Shown here one piece after another: positions 7,415 to 16,768 of a stretch of DNA of 64,000 nucleotides (its first letter is position 1; every line of letters starts with the position of its first letter). The notes under the pieces are model-generated. The model was not told the origin of the DNA, made no database searches, and worked only from the letters and a program-made list of their open reading frames with translations. The translations under genes were made by a program, and so were the position numbers. Source of the stretch: Mesorhizobium huakuii (GTDB taxonomy: Bacteria > Pseudomonadota > Alphaproteobacteria > Rhizobiales > Rhizobiaceae); assembly GCF_014189455.1 (NCBI RefSeq), contig NZ_CP050297.1, positions 1 through 64,000 on the forward strand, given 5' to 3'.

Positions 7415-9565
7415 CTACCCATCGACTACCTCAGGCAAAGTGTCTTCGACGACGCTCAAATTCTTATCGAAAGCTTCGATATCGGATGCGTTGGCGCGTA
7501 GAGACCGCACCTTGTTCAGGATCGCGGCAACCGCCGCTTCTTTGTCGGGCGCTACGCGTGTTGTCACCGCTTTGGCTGCCAAAGCGGAAAAATCTATGGC
7601 GGCATAAGCCGGTACGGTTGCAGCGTCGATTGCTTTCGGCCGTTCTTTTGCGATTACGCGCCGGCCCGGCGGCGGAGCCATAGGGGCTGCTTTTGCGGCA
7701 AATGTCGCGCCGCGCCGCAGGCGGGTCTGCAAGAGGCCTGAGCGGTACGCGGGTGCTGTCGGCACAATCGTCGGGAGCGCAGGAGATGGAACCGGCGCGG
7801 AAGCGTCCAACGCAGGTCTTTTCGTGCGCGAAACCTCGACAGAGCCGGGCAGGGGCATGAACGCGCGTTTGGCTAGCTGGCCGTCGGCGAAATAGAAATT
7901 GCGCGTGCCGAGGATTGGCAGTTCGCCGCGCGGCAATATGATGACCCTGTTCTTGTCGAGGGTACGGATTTCATCCGGCCGCATGAGGGGTCGCCGCACT
8001 TGCTTGCGGTGCTCCGAGCGCGTGTAATAAGTGTCGAACAACGTAGCCTTGGTGCGCGTCACGTCCTTTTGCACGTCCGACGTTTCGCCGACCTGCTCGG
8101 AAACATAGCGCAGATCGTCGGCGTCCTGCGCACCGAAAAAGATCTGCACGCGAGCGGCGTTGATGAGCGTCTTGCGCCCTTCCTGGCGATAGATCTCGTC
8201 TACGGCCTTCAGCGACTGCACGAAAAACCACATGGAAACGCCGTTGCCGCCGAGCACGCTCGCCATTTCGGTCACGTTCTCGAGCTTGCCGAGGTTCTGG
8301 AACTCGTCGAGCAGCACAAGCACCGGATGCTCGCCCGGGCGCGGCATGGTTTCCGACATGAAGTTCATCATCTGCGTAATCAGAACGTTGAACAACGGTC
8401 CGAGCGACGTGATCTGCTCGCGCCGCACGTCGAGATAAAGAGAAATCCGGTCGCGTTTGAGATTGCGAATATCGAACGTGCTGTGCGACGTGGCTCGCAT
8501 CAGGCGCTCGTTCAGAAAAGGGGCCATGCCGGTCCGCACGCCGGCGTAGATTCCGGAAAACTGCCGCTCGGACATTTCGAAATACGGCAACAGGGTTTGC
8601 AGCGTGAAATGCGAACATTCGCGGCGGCGTTCCTCGCGGAGAGAGCCGATGAACTCGAGGAGTGGCTGCTCGGCACCGTTCATAATCTCGAGGATTGTAG
8701 AGAAGGTCTTCTTCTCGTTCGGGATCGCAGGCGATTCCATTATGAAGGATGCTATGCCGGTAAAGAGGAGTCGGGCATCGTTGACCCAATAGGGATCCGC
8801 GTTCGAAGGGGGGCGCGGAAACAATGCCGCAGCGATGTTGCGAAGGTCGATGTCGCGCTGTGCTGAGTCCAGCGAAATGAAGTCCATCGGATTGTAGCAT
8901 GCGGTATTGCCGTCCGGATCAGCCGGCGCGAAACGCACCACGCGGCTCATGGTCGAACGGTAACCAGCGGTCGCCGCATAGGTCTCGCCTCGCAGGTCGA
9001 GAACCACGAGCGAATGCGGCCAGGTCAAGGCGTTCGGGATGATGAGAGACGTGCCCTTACCAGAGCGCGGCGGCCCTATGACGAAGCCGCCGATATCATC
9101 GCCATCAATCCACAATTTCTTGCCACCAATCAGCTTACGCCGGGTCAAGTGAATCTTGCCGGACCGCTGATCGCGGCCAGGCGACAAAATTTCGGCAAGC
9201 CTGCCGCCGGCTCGACCGACGAAGACGCCGCCAACTTTTGTCAGGCCGGTTTTCGATACGTCGCTCATGGTCATGAAGCGAGAGTCATTGCGCTTTCTCG
9301 GACGCATGAGAAACAAGCTTACCAGCGGCAAGAGAAACCCAAAAAATCCCGCCGCAACGGCATATTGCACCCGGCCAAAATTCCTCGCCATCGTGTCCGA
9401 CCAGGCCTGACGAACAACCGGCAAGGGATTGTCGTTCAGCTGGTCGAACAGGACGTGGGCGCCGGTCCGGTACCAATCCGTCGCGGCATAGGCGACCGTG
9501 AAGAGCAGGACACCCAGGGCCATCGCCATAAGCATCATGAAAATTGCTGTTGCGACTTTCTGCAT
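7415..9565 (-). CDS. virD4: type IV secretion coupling protein VirD4/TraG
   Basis: The 716-residue protein has two N-terminal membrane segments (about residues 5-28 and 68-88) and a cytoplasmic RecA-like ATPase with Walker A IGPPRSGKGTS at residues 163-173. The Walker B block VLVLLDEFQNLG lies near residue 415. VirD4 recruits substrates to the inner-membrane mouth of the VirB channel. The C-terminal 140 residues are Ala/Pro-rich and probably disordered. The gene is last in the virB operon, starting 11 bp after virB11. No relaxase gene is visible nearby, which fits a protein-delivery system better than a conjugation system. Confidence 0.95.
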   Translation of the reverse strand: MQKVATAIFMMLMAMALGVLLFTVAYAATDWYRTGAHVLFDQLNDNPLPVVRQAWSDTMARNFGRVQYAVAAGFFGFLLPLVSLFLMRPRKRNDSRFMTMSDVSKTGLTKVGGVFVGRAGGRLAEILSPGRDQRSGKIHLTRRKLIGGKKLWIDGDDIGGFVIGPPRSGKGTSLIIPNALTWPHSLVVLDLRGETYAATAGYRSTMSRVVRFAPADPDGNTACYNPMDFISLDSAQRDIDLRNIAAALFPRPPSNADPYWVNDARLLFTGIASFIMESPAIPNEKKTFSTILEIMNGAEQPLLEFIGSLREERRRECSHFTLQTLLPYFEMSERQFSGIYAGVRTGMAPFLNERLMRATSHSTFDIRNLKRDRISLYLDVRREQITSLGPLFNVLITQMMNFMSETMPRPGEHPVLVLLDEFQNLGKLENVTEMASVLGGNGVSMWFFVQSLKAVDEIYRQEGRKTLINAARVQIFFGAQDADDLRYVSEQVGETSDVQKDVTRTKATLFDTYYTRSEHRKQVRRPLMRPDEIRTLDKNRVIILPRGELPILGTRNFYFADGQLAKRAFMPLPGSVEVSRTKRPALDASAPVPSPALPTIVPTAPAYRSGLLQTRLRRGATFAAKAAPMAPPPGRRVIAKERPKAIDAATVPAYAAIDFSALAAKAVTTRVAPDKEAAVAAILNKVRSLRANASDIEAFDKNLSVVEDTLPEVVDG

Positions 9566-9576
9566 GGACGGCCCCG

Positions 9577-12066
9577 CTAGATTGTTTCCGCCTTGGTGAA
9601 CTTGATCTCGCTGATGCCGCGCCGTCCGCCTTCAGTGCGGACCATCTGTACGACCAGCGGAATGACCTCGCGCAGATAGTCGAGGATCTCGCTTCGGGAG
9701 AGGCCCGAGCTGCCCTGCATGACCATGAGCGCCAGCCGCTCGTAGGCGGACCGGGCGGAATTGGCATGAACGGTGGTGAGCGAACCAGGGTGGCCGGTGT
9801 TGATCGCCTGGAGAAACGCGAAGGTTTCAGCGCCGCGCAACTCGCCCAGCAACAGACGGTCGGGTCGCATGCGAAGCGAGGCCTCGAGAAGCTGTTGCGC
9901 GGAGACTTTGGCAAGGCCCTGGTCGCCCTTCGAGGCTATCAGCGCGACGTTGTTGGGGGCCGGCAGCCTCAGCTCGCGGGTGTCTTCGATCGTGATGATC
10001 CGTTCATGGGCCGGGATCTCCTTCAAGAGCGCATTCAAGAACGTCGTCTTGCCCGTGGACGTACCGCCGGAAACGACGATCGAGACGCGGTTGCGCACCG
10101 CATACTGCAGGAACTCCATCGGCGACGTGTCGTGCAGCATTTCGACAAGTCGCTTTTCTTCGGTTGAAAGCGCCAGGCCGCTGCCCATCGCCGTATTCTC
10201 GAATGCGCCGAGAGCCTTGTAGGCATCAAGGCTCATATCCATGATGACCTGCTTGCGGATCGAGATCGCCCCGCCTTCGGGGGCCGCCGGCGGCAAGATG
10301 CATTGGATGCGCTCGCCTGAGGGTAGCGCGGCCGACAGGACCGGCCTTTCTTCGTTGATGACCTGATTTGTCGCCGAGGCAACGCCAGTCGAGATGTTTC
10401 GAATCCAGCCGGGCGTGACCTCGCGCTTGACGACGTGCTCCATTTCCTTCGCGCCGAGGCGTTCGATGAACAATTCGCCCGGCCTGTTGATGGCAATCTC
10501 GGATACCGCATCTTCGCTCAAATAGGGCCAGATCGGCTCCAGGTGCGCGCGCAGGACCGGGGCTCTCGCCCAAGGGTCGGGGAGGGGATGCACGGCATTC
10601 ATTTCACCGGGCTCCCATAGCCGGGATAAAAATGATCCTTTGGCGTCGCGTAAAGGGGGCGTCGGATCGATCGCGGTCTTCGGCCTTCCACCTGCCTTCA
10701 GGCGCGCCACTTCTTCCTGGACGGGATCGGCGTACAAATCCGAGAAATCGAGATCTCGCCGCACCAGCACGACAATGGATGTGCCCTGGTCGACATAGAC
10801 TGTCGGGCCAATGTTCTGCGTGTCGCGAAACGCCTCTTGCGCGAGTTGCTGCAGGGCGGTCGATGACTTGTCAAACGCGATGCCGCGGGCGTCGCGCTGC
10901 GAACCATTGCCACCATAAGTTACGGTCGTGGTCTCTCCGGTCACGGGATCGATCGTCGACACCTGGCGCTGTTGTCCACCCTGGCTGCTGTCGCCAAGCG
11001 AGGACAGATATTCAGAGACGCCGCCAACGACGGAAAGCATGATGGCGTTGCCGTATCGTTCAACCCAGTGCGTATCGACACGGCCGCCCATGCCGCCACG
11101 GCCGAGGGCATCTGCACCGGGTGACTTGATGTCGACGGAAATGCCGTCCGAGCGAATGACCCTGTTCCAGACGATGAAAACACGCTTTTGTCCGCGCGCA
11201 AGCCCCGAGCGGTATTCCCCCGTCAGGCGCGAGCCTTTTGGAATGAGGATCCGCCTGCCGTCGAGCGAGAAGACATCCTCACGCACAACAGCGCGCACGG
11301 CACCGGGAAGGTCGGTATTGATGGCGGTTTCCAAATAGCCGCGAAGGATGGTTCCTTCAGGGATCAACGCATCGATGCGTCGAAAAGCCCTGGCTTGGAC
11401 GATCCCGGAAGAGCTTGCCTCGGACTGCGCCAGGAATGCCTTGTTGGGATCACTGTCGGCGCCGGGGACCGGGATGATCTGACCGTCGGGCGCGATTTCG
11501 ACCTGTGCCGCCTGGGCGCCGGCATCCGTCGAGCCGGTTTCACCATTTGTCACCATCTGGTTCGACCGCAGGCGTTCCCAGACTGCCTTTTCGTGCTCGG
11601 CGGCCTCGGCCTTGCGGCGAGCCTCGTCCTCAGCCGCGGCCTTGCGGCGGGCTTCGTCCTCTTCGGCCTTGCGGCGAGCCTCCTCGGCCGCCATTTGCGC
11701 CTCCAGCGCGCGCCGCTGCGCATCGAGATCCGCACCCTCCTGGACGGTCTGGTCGACGTTGTCAGCCTGCTGCGTGCCGCCCTGAGCGTCGGCCGGCGGG
11801 GGCACCACGATCTGGTCGATCGTGCCGTCCGCAGGTTGCGGCGGTTCGTTCAGCGCCGGCGGGCGAAACTCCGGCGGGTTGAAGTTTTCCTCGCCATCGC
11901 TGCGAAGATCGCGCGATACCGGCTCCCGAGGCCAGTTCAGCCATATCAGCGCGCCTACCAGCACCACGCCGAGGCTGACCAGCGCAATCCTGGTACCCAC
12001 ACCCGCACCGCGGCGCGCAACCGTTGGGCTGCCGTCCAGTTGGTTATAGTCGATCTGCGTCATCAC
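9577..12066 (-). CDS. virB10-virB11: VirB10-VirB11 fused reading frame
   Basis: One 829-codon frame encodes two normally separate T4SS proteins. Residues 1-488 are VirB10: a cytoplasmic start, one membrane helix (about 25-45), a Pro/Ala/Glu-rich periplasmic linker (about 50-190), and the TrbI core ending [22 protein letters not shown]. From M489 (10602; [21 protein letters not shown]) the protein is VirB11, with Walker [10 protein letters not shown] near residue 670 and the Asp box/His box [15 protein letters not shown]...[14 protein letters not shown]. VirB10 spans the inner and outer membranes, whereas VirB11 is a soluble hexameric ATPase, so a true fusion would be remarkable. The +1 frame at the junction has a TGA (CGG TGA) overlapping the VirB11 ATG, so a one-base indel may have joined two overlapping genes. 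Confidence 0.9.
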   Translation of the reverse strand: MMTQIDYNQLDGSPTVARRGAGVGTRIALVSLGVVLVGALIWLNWPREPVSRDLRSDGEENFNPPEFRPPALNEPPQPADGTIDQIVVPPPADAQGGTQQADNVDQTVQEGADLDAQRRALEAQMAAEEARRKAEEDEARRKAAAEDEARRKAEAAEHEKAVWERLRSNQMVTNGETGSTDAGAQAAQVEIAPDGQIIPVPGADSDPNKAFLAQSEASSSGIVQARAFRRIDALIPEGTILRGYLETAINTDLPGAVRAVVREDVFSLDGRRILIPKGSRLTGEYRSGLARGQKRVFIVWNRVIRSDGISVDIKSPGADALGRGGMGGRVDTHWVERYGNAIMLSVVGGVSEYLSSLGDSSQGGQQRQVSTIDPVTGETTTVTYGGNGSQRDARGIAFDKSSTALQQLAQEAFRDTQNIGPTVYVDQGTSIVVLVRRDLDFSDLYADPVQEEVARLKAGGRPKTAIDPTPPLRDAKGSFLSRLWEPGEMNAVHPLPDPWARAPVLRAHLEPIWPYLSEDAVSEIAINRPGELFIERLGAKEMEHVVKREVTPGWIRNISTGVASATNQVINEERPVLSAALPSGERIQCILPPAAPEGGAISIRKQVIMDMSLDAYKALGAFENTAMGSGLALSTEEKRLVEMLHDTSPMEFLQYAVRNRVSIVVSGGTSTGKTTFLNALLKEIPAHERIITIEDTRELRLPAPNNVALIASKGDQGLAKVSAQQLLEASLRMRPDRLLLGELRGAETFAFLQAINTGHPGSLTTVHANSARSAYERLALMVMQGSSGLSRSEILDYLREVIPLVVQMVRTEGGRRGISEIKFTKAETI

Positions 12067-12860
12067 CGTCCTCCGCTGGATCCGAACAGGGTGGAACCGC
12101 GTGTCAGTTTCGTTGGACCGTAGACCTGCTCGACCGGGTCGACAGCGTTGGGTCGCGCCTGCTTGTAGAGGCAGAGCGTCTTGCCATCGGCTCGCAGGGT
12201 GAATTGCCGCGCGACCTTGTCGATGACGGTGTATTTGCCCTGCGTGCGAACGTTGACCAGCGACTCCTGGCGCTTGTCGTCGACCACGAAAATCGCCGGA
12301 ATGTCACCCTTGAACTCCAGAAACACCTTGGTGCCGTCGTCGAATACGGTGCGCGGCTTCAGGCTGTCATCGCCCTTGTAGGCATAGTCGTAATTGAGAT
12401 CGGCATAGTTCAGGTCCTTCAAATCCGGATCGGCGGCGCTGTCCTTGGCCTGTGAGAGCAGGCGCGCGTTGACATCCTCGTCCGGGTATTTGAACCGGAC
12501 CTGGAAGGATGCCCGGTCCCGATCATTGTCAGTCCCCTGCAGCAGCAGGGAGTAGACCCGCCGGTTGGTGACGACATTGACGTTAGTCCAGGCATCGCGC
12601 TCCAGCGGCTTGACGAATAGAAACCGCGACCCGCGTTTGGGGATGATCGACCAGCCCTTCGTGTCGCCAGCCGAGACAGTTTCGATGACTTCGGTCGGGC
12701 TGAGCTCGACCATCGTTGAAATACCAAGAGCGGCGCGTACCGTCGTCACGTCGTCATTGTTGAAGGTGACATATCGGATGCGGCCATCGCGCGCAGCTGC
12801 GCCGGGAATCGTGCCGAGCAGAAGGGCGGCCGACAAGGCCAGGCTCGCGCGCCATCTCAT
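12063..12860 (-). CDS. virB9: VirB9, outer-membrane core component
   Basis: The 265-residue protein has a signal peptide ([23 protein letters not shown]) and the N-terminal VirB9/CagX strand region [27 protein letters not shown]. The C-terminal TrbG/VirB9 domain (...[26 protein letters not shown]...[15 protein letters not shown]) docks VirB7 and VirB10 in the outer-membrane ring. The ATG at 12860 is chosen over upstream starts because it gives a canonical signal peptide and an ATGA overlap with the virB8 stop. The stop overlaps the start of virB10. Confidence 0.94.
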   Translation of the reverse strand: MRWRASLALSAALLLGTIPGAAARDGRIRYVTFNNDDVTTVRAALGISTMVELSPTEVIETVSAGDTKGWSIIPKRGSRFLFVKPLERDAWTNVNVVTNRRVYSLLLQGTDNDRDRASFQVRFKYPDEDVNARLLSQAKDSAADPDLKDLNYADLNYDYAYKGDDSLKPRTVFDDGTKVFLEFKGDIPAIFVVDDKRQESLVNVRTQGKYTVIDKVARQFTLRADGKTLCLYKQARPNAVDPVEQVYGPTKLTRGSTLFGSSGGR

Positions 12861-13576
12861 TGCAGGCTTCCCGCGGCTGGCGCCGTTTCCTGGTCGCGGC
12901 GGTAATCCGTAACCTGAAATCCCAACGGATTGTCGAAACGCCATTCGTTCTTGAGCGGCGTCGAGGTGTAGCGGAATTTTATCACCGCGACCCAATTGTC
13001 GGCCGTCGACGAATTGTCCCGCCGCGTCGTCGTGGCAAAGCGCACCGAGGCTGTGTTGCGATTGAGCAGGGAAACCGACTTGATCTCGACCGCCACGGTG
13101 ACATTGCGGCCATAGGCCTTGTCCAGCGATTGCGGATTTGCCGGCGTGAAAAGCCATGTCAAATCCTTCGACGCCGCGTCGGTGGAGTAGAGCTGCGCCA
13201 AATCGTAATTCTGTTTCAGTTCACGCGAATCGTAGGTTTCTCGGGCACGAATGTAGCGCACGAGATTTGCCGCCGTGACGGCCTCGTTCTGCGACAGATC
13301 TCCGGGCTTCAGCGCGCGCATGATCTCGAGGTAGCCCGTCGATTTGTCGACCTCGACAACGTAGGGTTCGAACTGGCGGAGCGGCAGGATCAGCACGAGC
13401 GCCAGCAGCGACAGCACCGCTACCAGTCCGGAAACGCCGCTGACGATCCATGCCAATGTACGCGATCGCCGCATTGACCTGTGCGTGTCGTCTTCCCAAG
13501 TCGCGCCCGCCCTGTAATAGCGTCTGTCCACGAGTTCGTTGCCGCTGTCAGCAGCTTTTTGCGATGGTGTTGACAC
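12857..13576 (-). CDS. virB8: VirB8, inner-membrane assembly factor
   Basis: The 239-residue bitopic protein has a short cytoplasmic start, one membrane helix (about residues 40-62, [23 protein letters not shown]) and an NTF2-like periplasmic domain. That domain includes [27 protein letters not shown] and the C-terminal [19 protein letters not shown] typical of VirB8. It nucleates assembly of the channel through contacts with VirB4, VirB9 and VirB10. The start is GTG at 13576. The sequence just upstream (TAGTAAGTGTCAACAC on the minus strand) resembles one half of the virB1 promoter dyad. Confidence 0.93.
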   Translation of the reverse strand: MSTPSQKAADSGNELVDRRYYRAGATWEDDTHRSMRRSRTLAWIVSGVSGLVAVLSLLALVLILPLRQFEPYVVEVDKSTGYLEIMRALKPGDLSQNEAVTAANLVRYIRARETYDSRELKQNYDLAQLYSTDAASKDLTWLFTPANPQSLDKAYGRNVTVAVEIKSVSLLNRNTASVRFATTTRRDNSSTADNWVAVIKFRYTSTPLKNEWRFDNPLGFQVTDYRRDQETAPAAGSLQ

Positions 13577-13642
13577 TTACTATTGCCTCGTTTGCGATAC
13601 GCATGCTGGTCCGGCGTCGCGATCCATGATCGGTCTTGTGTT

Positions 13643-14686
13643 CTAGGCCAGAGGCCGGGAGTTATCCCGCGCACCTTGCTGGATGGCGGACCGAGCCGCA
13701 TCGTCCGCCCTTGCTGCTCTCGGAGATCGAAAACTGTTTGCTGCGAGCTGCCGGGCGCCCCGAGCGGCGCGGCCGGCGGCCCATCGTGCACCGGAGTAGC
13801 GCACGGCGTTTCTGCCAAAGTTTCGATAGGGGTTGTATGCTCCCACGGTGCTCAGATATCCGCCGCCATTCAGGATCGAAGCAATCGATGGGATCTGCAT
13901 GAGAACGTAGATCCCGATGATCGTCACCAGCACCAAGGGCAGCACCAGCGACATTTTGCTGTCCATGGTCGCTCCGCCGGATGTGGCGGTGTTCAGCGCC
14001 GCATTGACGAGCGAGAAGTAGAAACCGAGAAAGCCGTAGATCAGGATTTGCTGGATCATCAGAAAGGTGGTGAGCGAAAGGAAGCCTTCGCTCATGCGCG
14101 AGGACCAGCGGTAAAGCCAGAGAATGATCCATATCGGCGCCAAGGCGAGCGTGATGAACAACATCACCTTGGCGGCGATGATCGCGGCAATGGCAAGCGC
14201 TGCGAAGATGATGGCCGACAGCAAGACGAGTAACGACAGCAGCGCGCCAAAAATGTCGTAGAAGGATCCGCTATAAACCTGATTGGCGACGTCCTGCGCC
14301 CCTTGGTAGAGGTTGTCGATAAGCGCTGGAATTGCCGCCTGGTCGCTGAGCTGATTGCCGGTAGCTCGCGACACGGCGCCGACGATCACCTTGCCGACCT
14401 CATCTGGAATGCTTTGAACGAGCTGGTAGATCGTCGCGGAGAATGTGCCCCATCCAGTCAGCAACAGATAGATGATGACGGCGCGGCCGAGGCGATAGGC
14501 CGCTTCGAGCGGCGAGATCGACTCTCGCCCGCTCAGGATCGAATAGCCCCACCACACGATATAGAGGGTCAGCATGAGGGTGAAGACGTTGCCCATCGCA
14601 TTGCCCAACTGCATATAGACGGTGCGGACGAAGTCCTCACCGATGTTGTCAATGCCACCAAGAATGCTTGCGGCGAGACCGTTCAT
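13643..14686 (-). CDS. virB6: VirB6, polytopic inner-membrane channel component
   Basis: The 347-residue protein has at least five hydrophobic helices (for example VFTLMLTLYIVWWGYSIL, AVIIYLLLTGW, LLVLLSAIIFAALAIAAIIAA, ILIYGFLGFYFSLV and VLPLVLVTIIGIYVLM). This matches the TrbL/VirB6 family, which forms the inner-membrane conduit. The ATG at 14686 overlaps the stop of the lipoprotein gene virB7 (ATGA). The Arg/Ala-rich C-terminal tail of about 60 residues is hydrophilic. Confidence 0.92.
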   Translation of the reverse strand: MNGLAASILGGIDNIGEDFVRTVYMQLGNAMGNVFTLMLTLYIVWWGYSILSGRESISPLEAAYRLGRAVIIYLLLTGWGTFSATIYQLVQSIPDEVGKVIVGAVSRATGNQLSDQAAIPALIDNLYQGAQDVANQVYSGSFYDIFGALLSLLVLLSAIIFAALAIAAIIAAKVMLFITLALAPIWIILWLYRWSSRMSEGFLSLTTFLMIQQILIYGFLGFYFSLVNAALNTATSGGATMDSKMSLVLPLVLVTIIGIYVLMQIPSIASILNGGGYLSTVGAYNPYRNFGRNAVRYSGARWAAGRAARGARQLAANSFRSPRAARADDAARSAIQQGARDNSRPLA

Positions 14687-14862
14687 GGATCCTCGTCAAT
14701 GATGGTGAACGGCGTTGAATTGACCGGTTTTAGCGCGCCGCATTGGTCGGTTTGGGCATACGCCAAAGGCCCGCACGGCGCTTTCCGTTCGCGATTTGCG
14801 CATCCGAGAAGCACTGCGCAGAGCCCAATCACAGCGCCTATGCGCAACACTCGCCGCGACAA
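14683..14862 (-). CDS. virB7: VirB7-like lipoprotein (59 residues, TTG start)
   Basis: Reading the minus strand from TTG 14862 gives a 59-residue protein with a lipoprotein signal: three basic residues (SRRVLR), a hydrophobic core IGAVIGLCAVL and lipobox LLGC with Cys21. A short mature part follows, ending FTIIDEDP. A strong GGAGG lies 9 bases upstream, inside the end of virB5, and the TGA overlaps the virB6 start. VirB7 is the small outer-membrane lipoprotein that stabilises VirB9. Position between virB5 and virB6 and the lipobox support the call; VirB7 proteins share little sequence. Confidence 0.78.
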   Translation of the reverse strand: MSRRVLRIGAVIGLCAVLLGCANRERKAPCGPLAYAQTDQCGALKPVNSTPFTIIDEDP

Positions 14863-14865
14863 GCG

Positions 14866-15600
14866 CTAGCCTCCGCTCTTGCCAAATTCGGCGAACGGAT
14901 TGACGTTGCGCGGCGTCATCATCTTCTGCACCTGGCTTTGGCGAAGAAGGTCTCCCTTCAGCTTCTCATTCAGGGCCGCGACTGCGCCGTTCTGGACGCC
15001 GATCAGTTCGTTGACCGCGCGCGCGTTTTCCAGCTGCATTCGTGTGTTCTGGTCCACCGATCCCTTGACGTCCTGCGACTGCCCGATCTGCCCGCTCGCG
15101 GACTGCAGGGACTGTTGGCGCTGGGTGACGCCCTGCGAGGCCTGCGAAGTCAGCGCGCTCAGCAGGGAGGCCACGTTGACGCTGCCGCCATAGGCCGTGT
15201 TGACGGCGCTCGTCTCCTTGCCGGCAATCTGCTGCAGCTGCTTCACCAGCTGCAGCCCATTGATGACGGCGCCGGCGATTTTCTGGATTTCGGGCGACAG
15301 ACCACCAAACGAAAGCGCGCCGCCGTTCAGGATCGATCCGAACGACGGCGCCTGGGCAATCGACATGTTGCCGCCAAGGCCCATTTGTCCGATGCCGAGC
15401 GAACCGTCACGACTGCCGCTGAGGGCCTGCAGGATCTCCTGGCTCTTTTTCAGGATATCCTTGTTGGAATCCATGATGGAGTTGGTGTTCTCTGCATTCT
15501 TGCGGGCGACATCGAGATTGGCGCCATCGATGACGGCAATCTGTGCAAGGGCAGCACTCGTCCAAAGCGCCATGCCGGCAGCAATAGCGATTTTCTTCAT
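14866..15600 (-). CDS. virB5: VirB5, minor pilus subunit
   Basis: The 244-residue protein has a signal peptide (MKKIAIAAGMALWTSAALAQ) followed by IAVIDGANLDVARKNAENTNSIMDSNKDILKKSQEIL, the helical opening typical of VirB5/TrbJ pilus-tip proteins. Long helices with Gln/Asn-rich stretches follow. The segment directly after cleavage (QIAVIDGxNLD) is shared with the transglycosylase encoded immediately upstream. It lies 3 bp before virB7 in the operon. Confidence 0.9.
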   Translation of the reverse strand: MKKIAIAAGMALWTSAALAQIAVIDGANLDVARKNAENTNSIMDSNKDILKKSQEILQALSGSRDGSLGIGQMGLGGNMSIAQAPSFGSILNGGALSFGGLSPEIQKIAGAVINGLQLVKQLQQIAGKETSAVNTAYGGSVNVASLLSALTSQASQGVTQRQQSLQSASGQIGQSQDVKGSVDQNTRMQLENARAVNELIGVQNGAVAALNEKLKGDLLRQSQVQKMMTPRNVNPFAEFGKSGG

Positions 15601-15609
15601 GTCAGCCTC

Positions 15610-16768
15610 CTATTGCTGTAGGGAATCGATCACGCTGGCAGCGCCAGCAGGGTCGGTGGTGATGGTCATCGAGCGGCTGTCGGCCGAGCTTGCGGCCGCA
15701 TTCTGAACCGCGCATGGCAGCCACCGGCCGCGATCGATCTTCAAACGTTCCAGTTCGGCGGGATCACAAGAGAACGGATTTGGAGAGCCGCTCTTCGGCC
15801 GTTGCACCAGCTTGGACGACTGCGATGCCTGCACGTTCTGCAACGACAGAAGTTGGGCCAGCAACGTCGTAAAATCCCCCCGCCTGGGCGAGGTACTGGT
15901 TGGTGACATCGGCGTTGATCCCACGAGCCGACGAGTTCAGCTCCCAAGCGTCCTTGTATTCGGTCACCTGGCCAACAGAGCCCGACAGCGCGTCGATTGC
16001 CGCGTCGTTGGCGCCCATCTCCGATGCACTTGCATCAAGGCCGCCAGCCGCCTTACTCACCGCACCCATGGCGTCGTTCTGGGCGGAGCCGCCCGCGCCG
16101 TCGGCGGTGACGATCGAGAAGGGTGGCGGTGCGGCGGCCGGAGCCTTGCCGCTCGATACATAGTCGTTGAAGTAGCTGTTCCAACGGCCGACACCGCCGG
16201 CCCACTGGTTCTGCTCGCCTGCGTTCGATCCGTTGTAGAAGGAGGCGAGACAGCTATAATTCGTCGCCCCGCATTGCTTGACGCCCATTCCGAGATATTT
16301 GACACCGCCTTCGACGTTCTGCTCGTTCACGTCGCGGTCAAGTCCCATCGACTTGCCGGTGCCCTTGGTTAGCTGCATGACGCCTTTGACGCCTGTGTGG
16401 CTCCCGGCGCATGTGTCAAAGCGCGATTCCTGATAGGCAACGGACAGCGCCAGGCCTTCGGGCACGCCGTATTTTTGCGCATAATAGCGGATCATCTTCA
16501 CGTTGCCCGCGTCGCGCTGCAACGCCTCAGTCGGCGACCGGCGAAACATCTGTGAGCGATATTTGTTCGAATAGGTGCAGACAACGCTTTTCTTGTTGTC
16601 GGTTTCGTCCTTCTTGGCCTCATCCGACTTCGTGCTGTGCTGCTCGTCCTCTTGCCGCTTGTCGAGGTTCGGCCCGTCGATGACCGCGATCTGAGCGACA
16701 GCCACGGTCATGCTTTCCGCCGTCGCGAGAGCCACGGCCAGACAAAAGCTGCTAAGCCGCTTCGTCAT
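15610..16768 (-). CDS. VirB1-like lytic transglycosylase with VirB5-like N-terminus, frameshifted
   Basis: From ATG 16768 the frame encodes a signal peptide and QIAVIDGPNLDKRQ, then an SLT domain (about residues 85-215; EGLALSVAYQESRFDTCAGSHTGVKGVMQLTKGTGKSMGLD with catalytic Glu, ...SFYNGSNAGEQNQW). It would open the peptidoglycan for the secretion channel. The frame is lost in a run of six Cs (15876-15881): QYLAQAGG leads in another frame into DFTTLLAQLLSLQNVQASQ...DPAELERLKIDRGRWLPCAVQNAAASS, ending at 15610. As read, the open frame ends at 15764 after 334 codons. Full length would be about 385 residues. The gene overlaps the end of virB4 by 17 bp. Confidence 0.85.

Noticed and set aside
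7129..7422. 97-codon minus-strand frame before virD4's end
   Set aside because: It overlaps the small paralogue gene antisense and has no motif or plausible ribosome binding site.
13570..13586. TTGACACTTACTATTGC at the virB8 start as a third operator
   Set aside because: It is one base shorter than the virB1 arm and overlaps the virB8 start codon within an operon; too weak to list as a feature.
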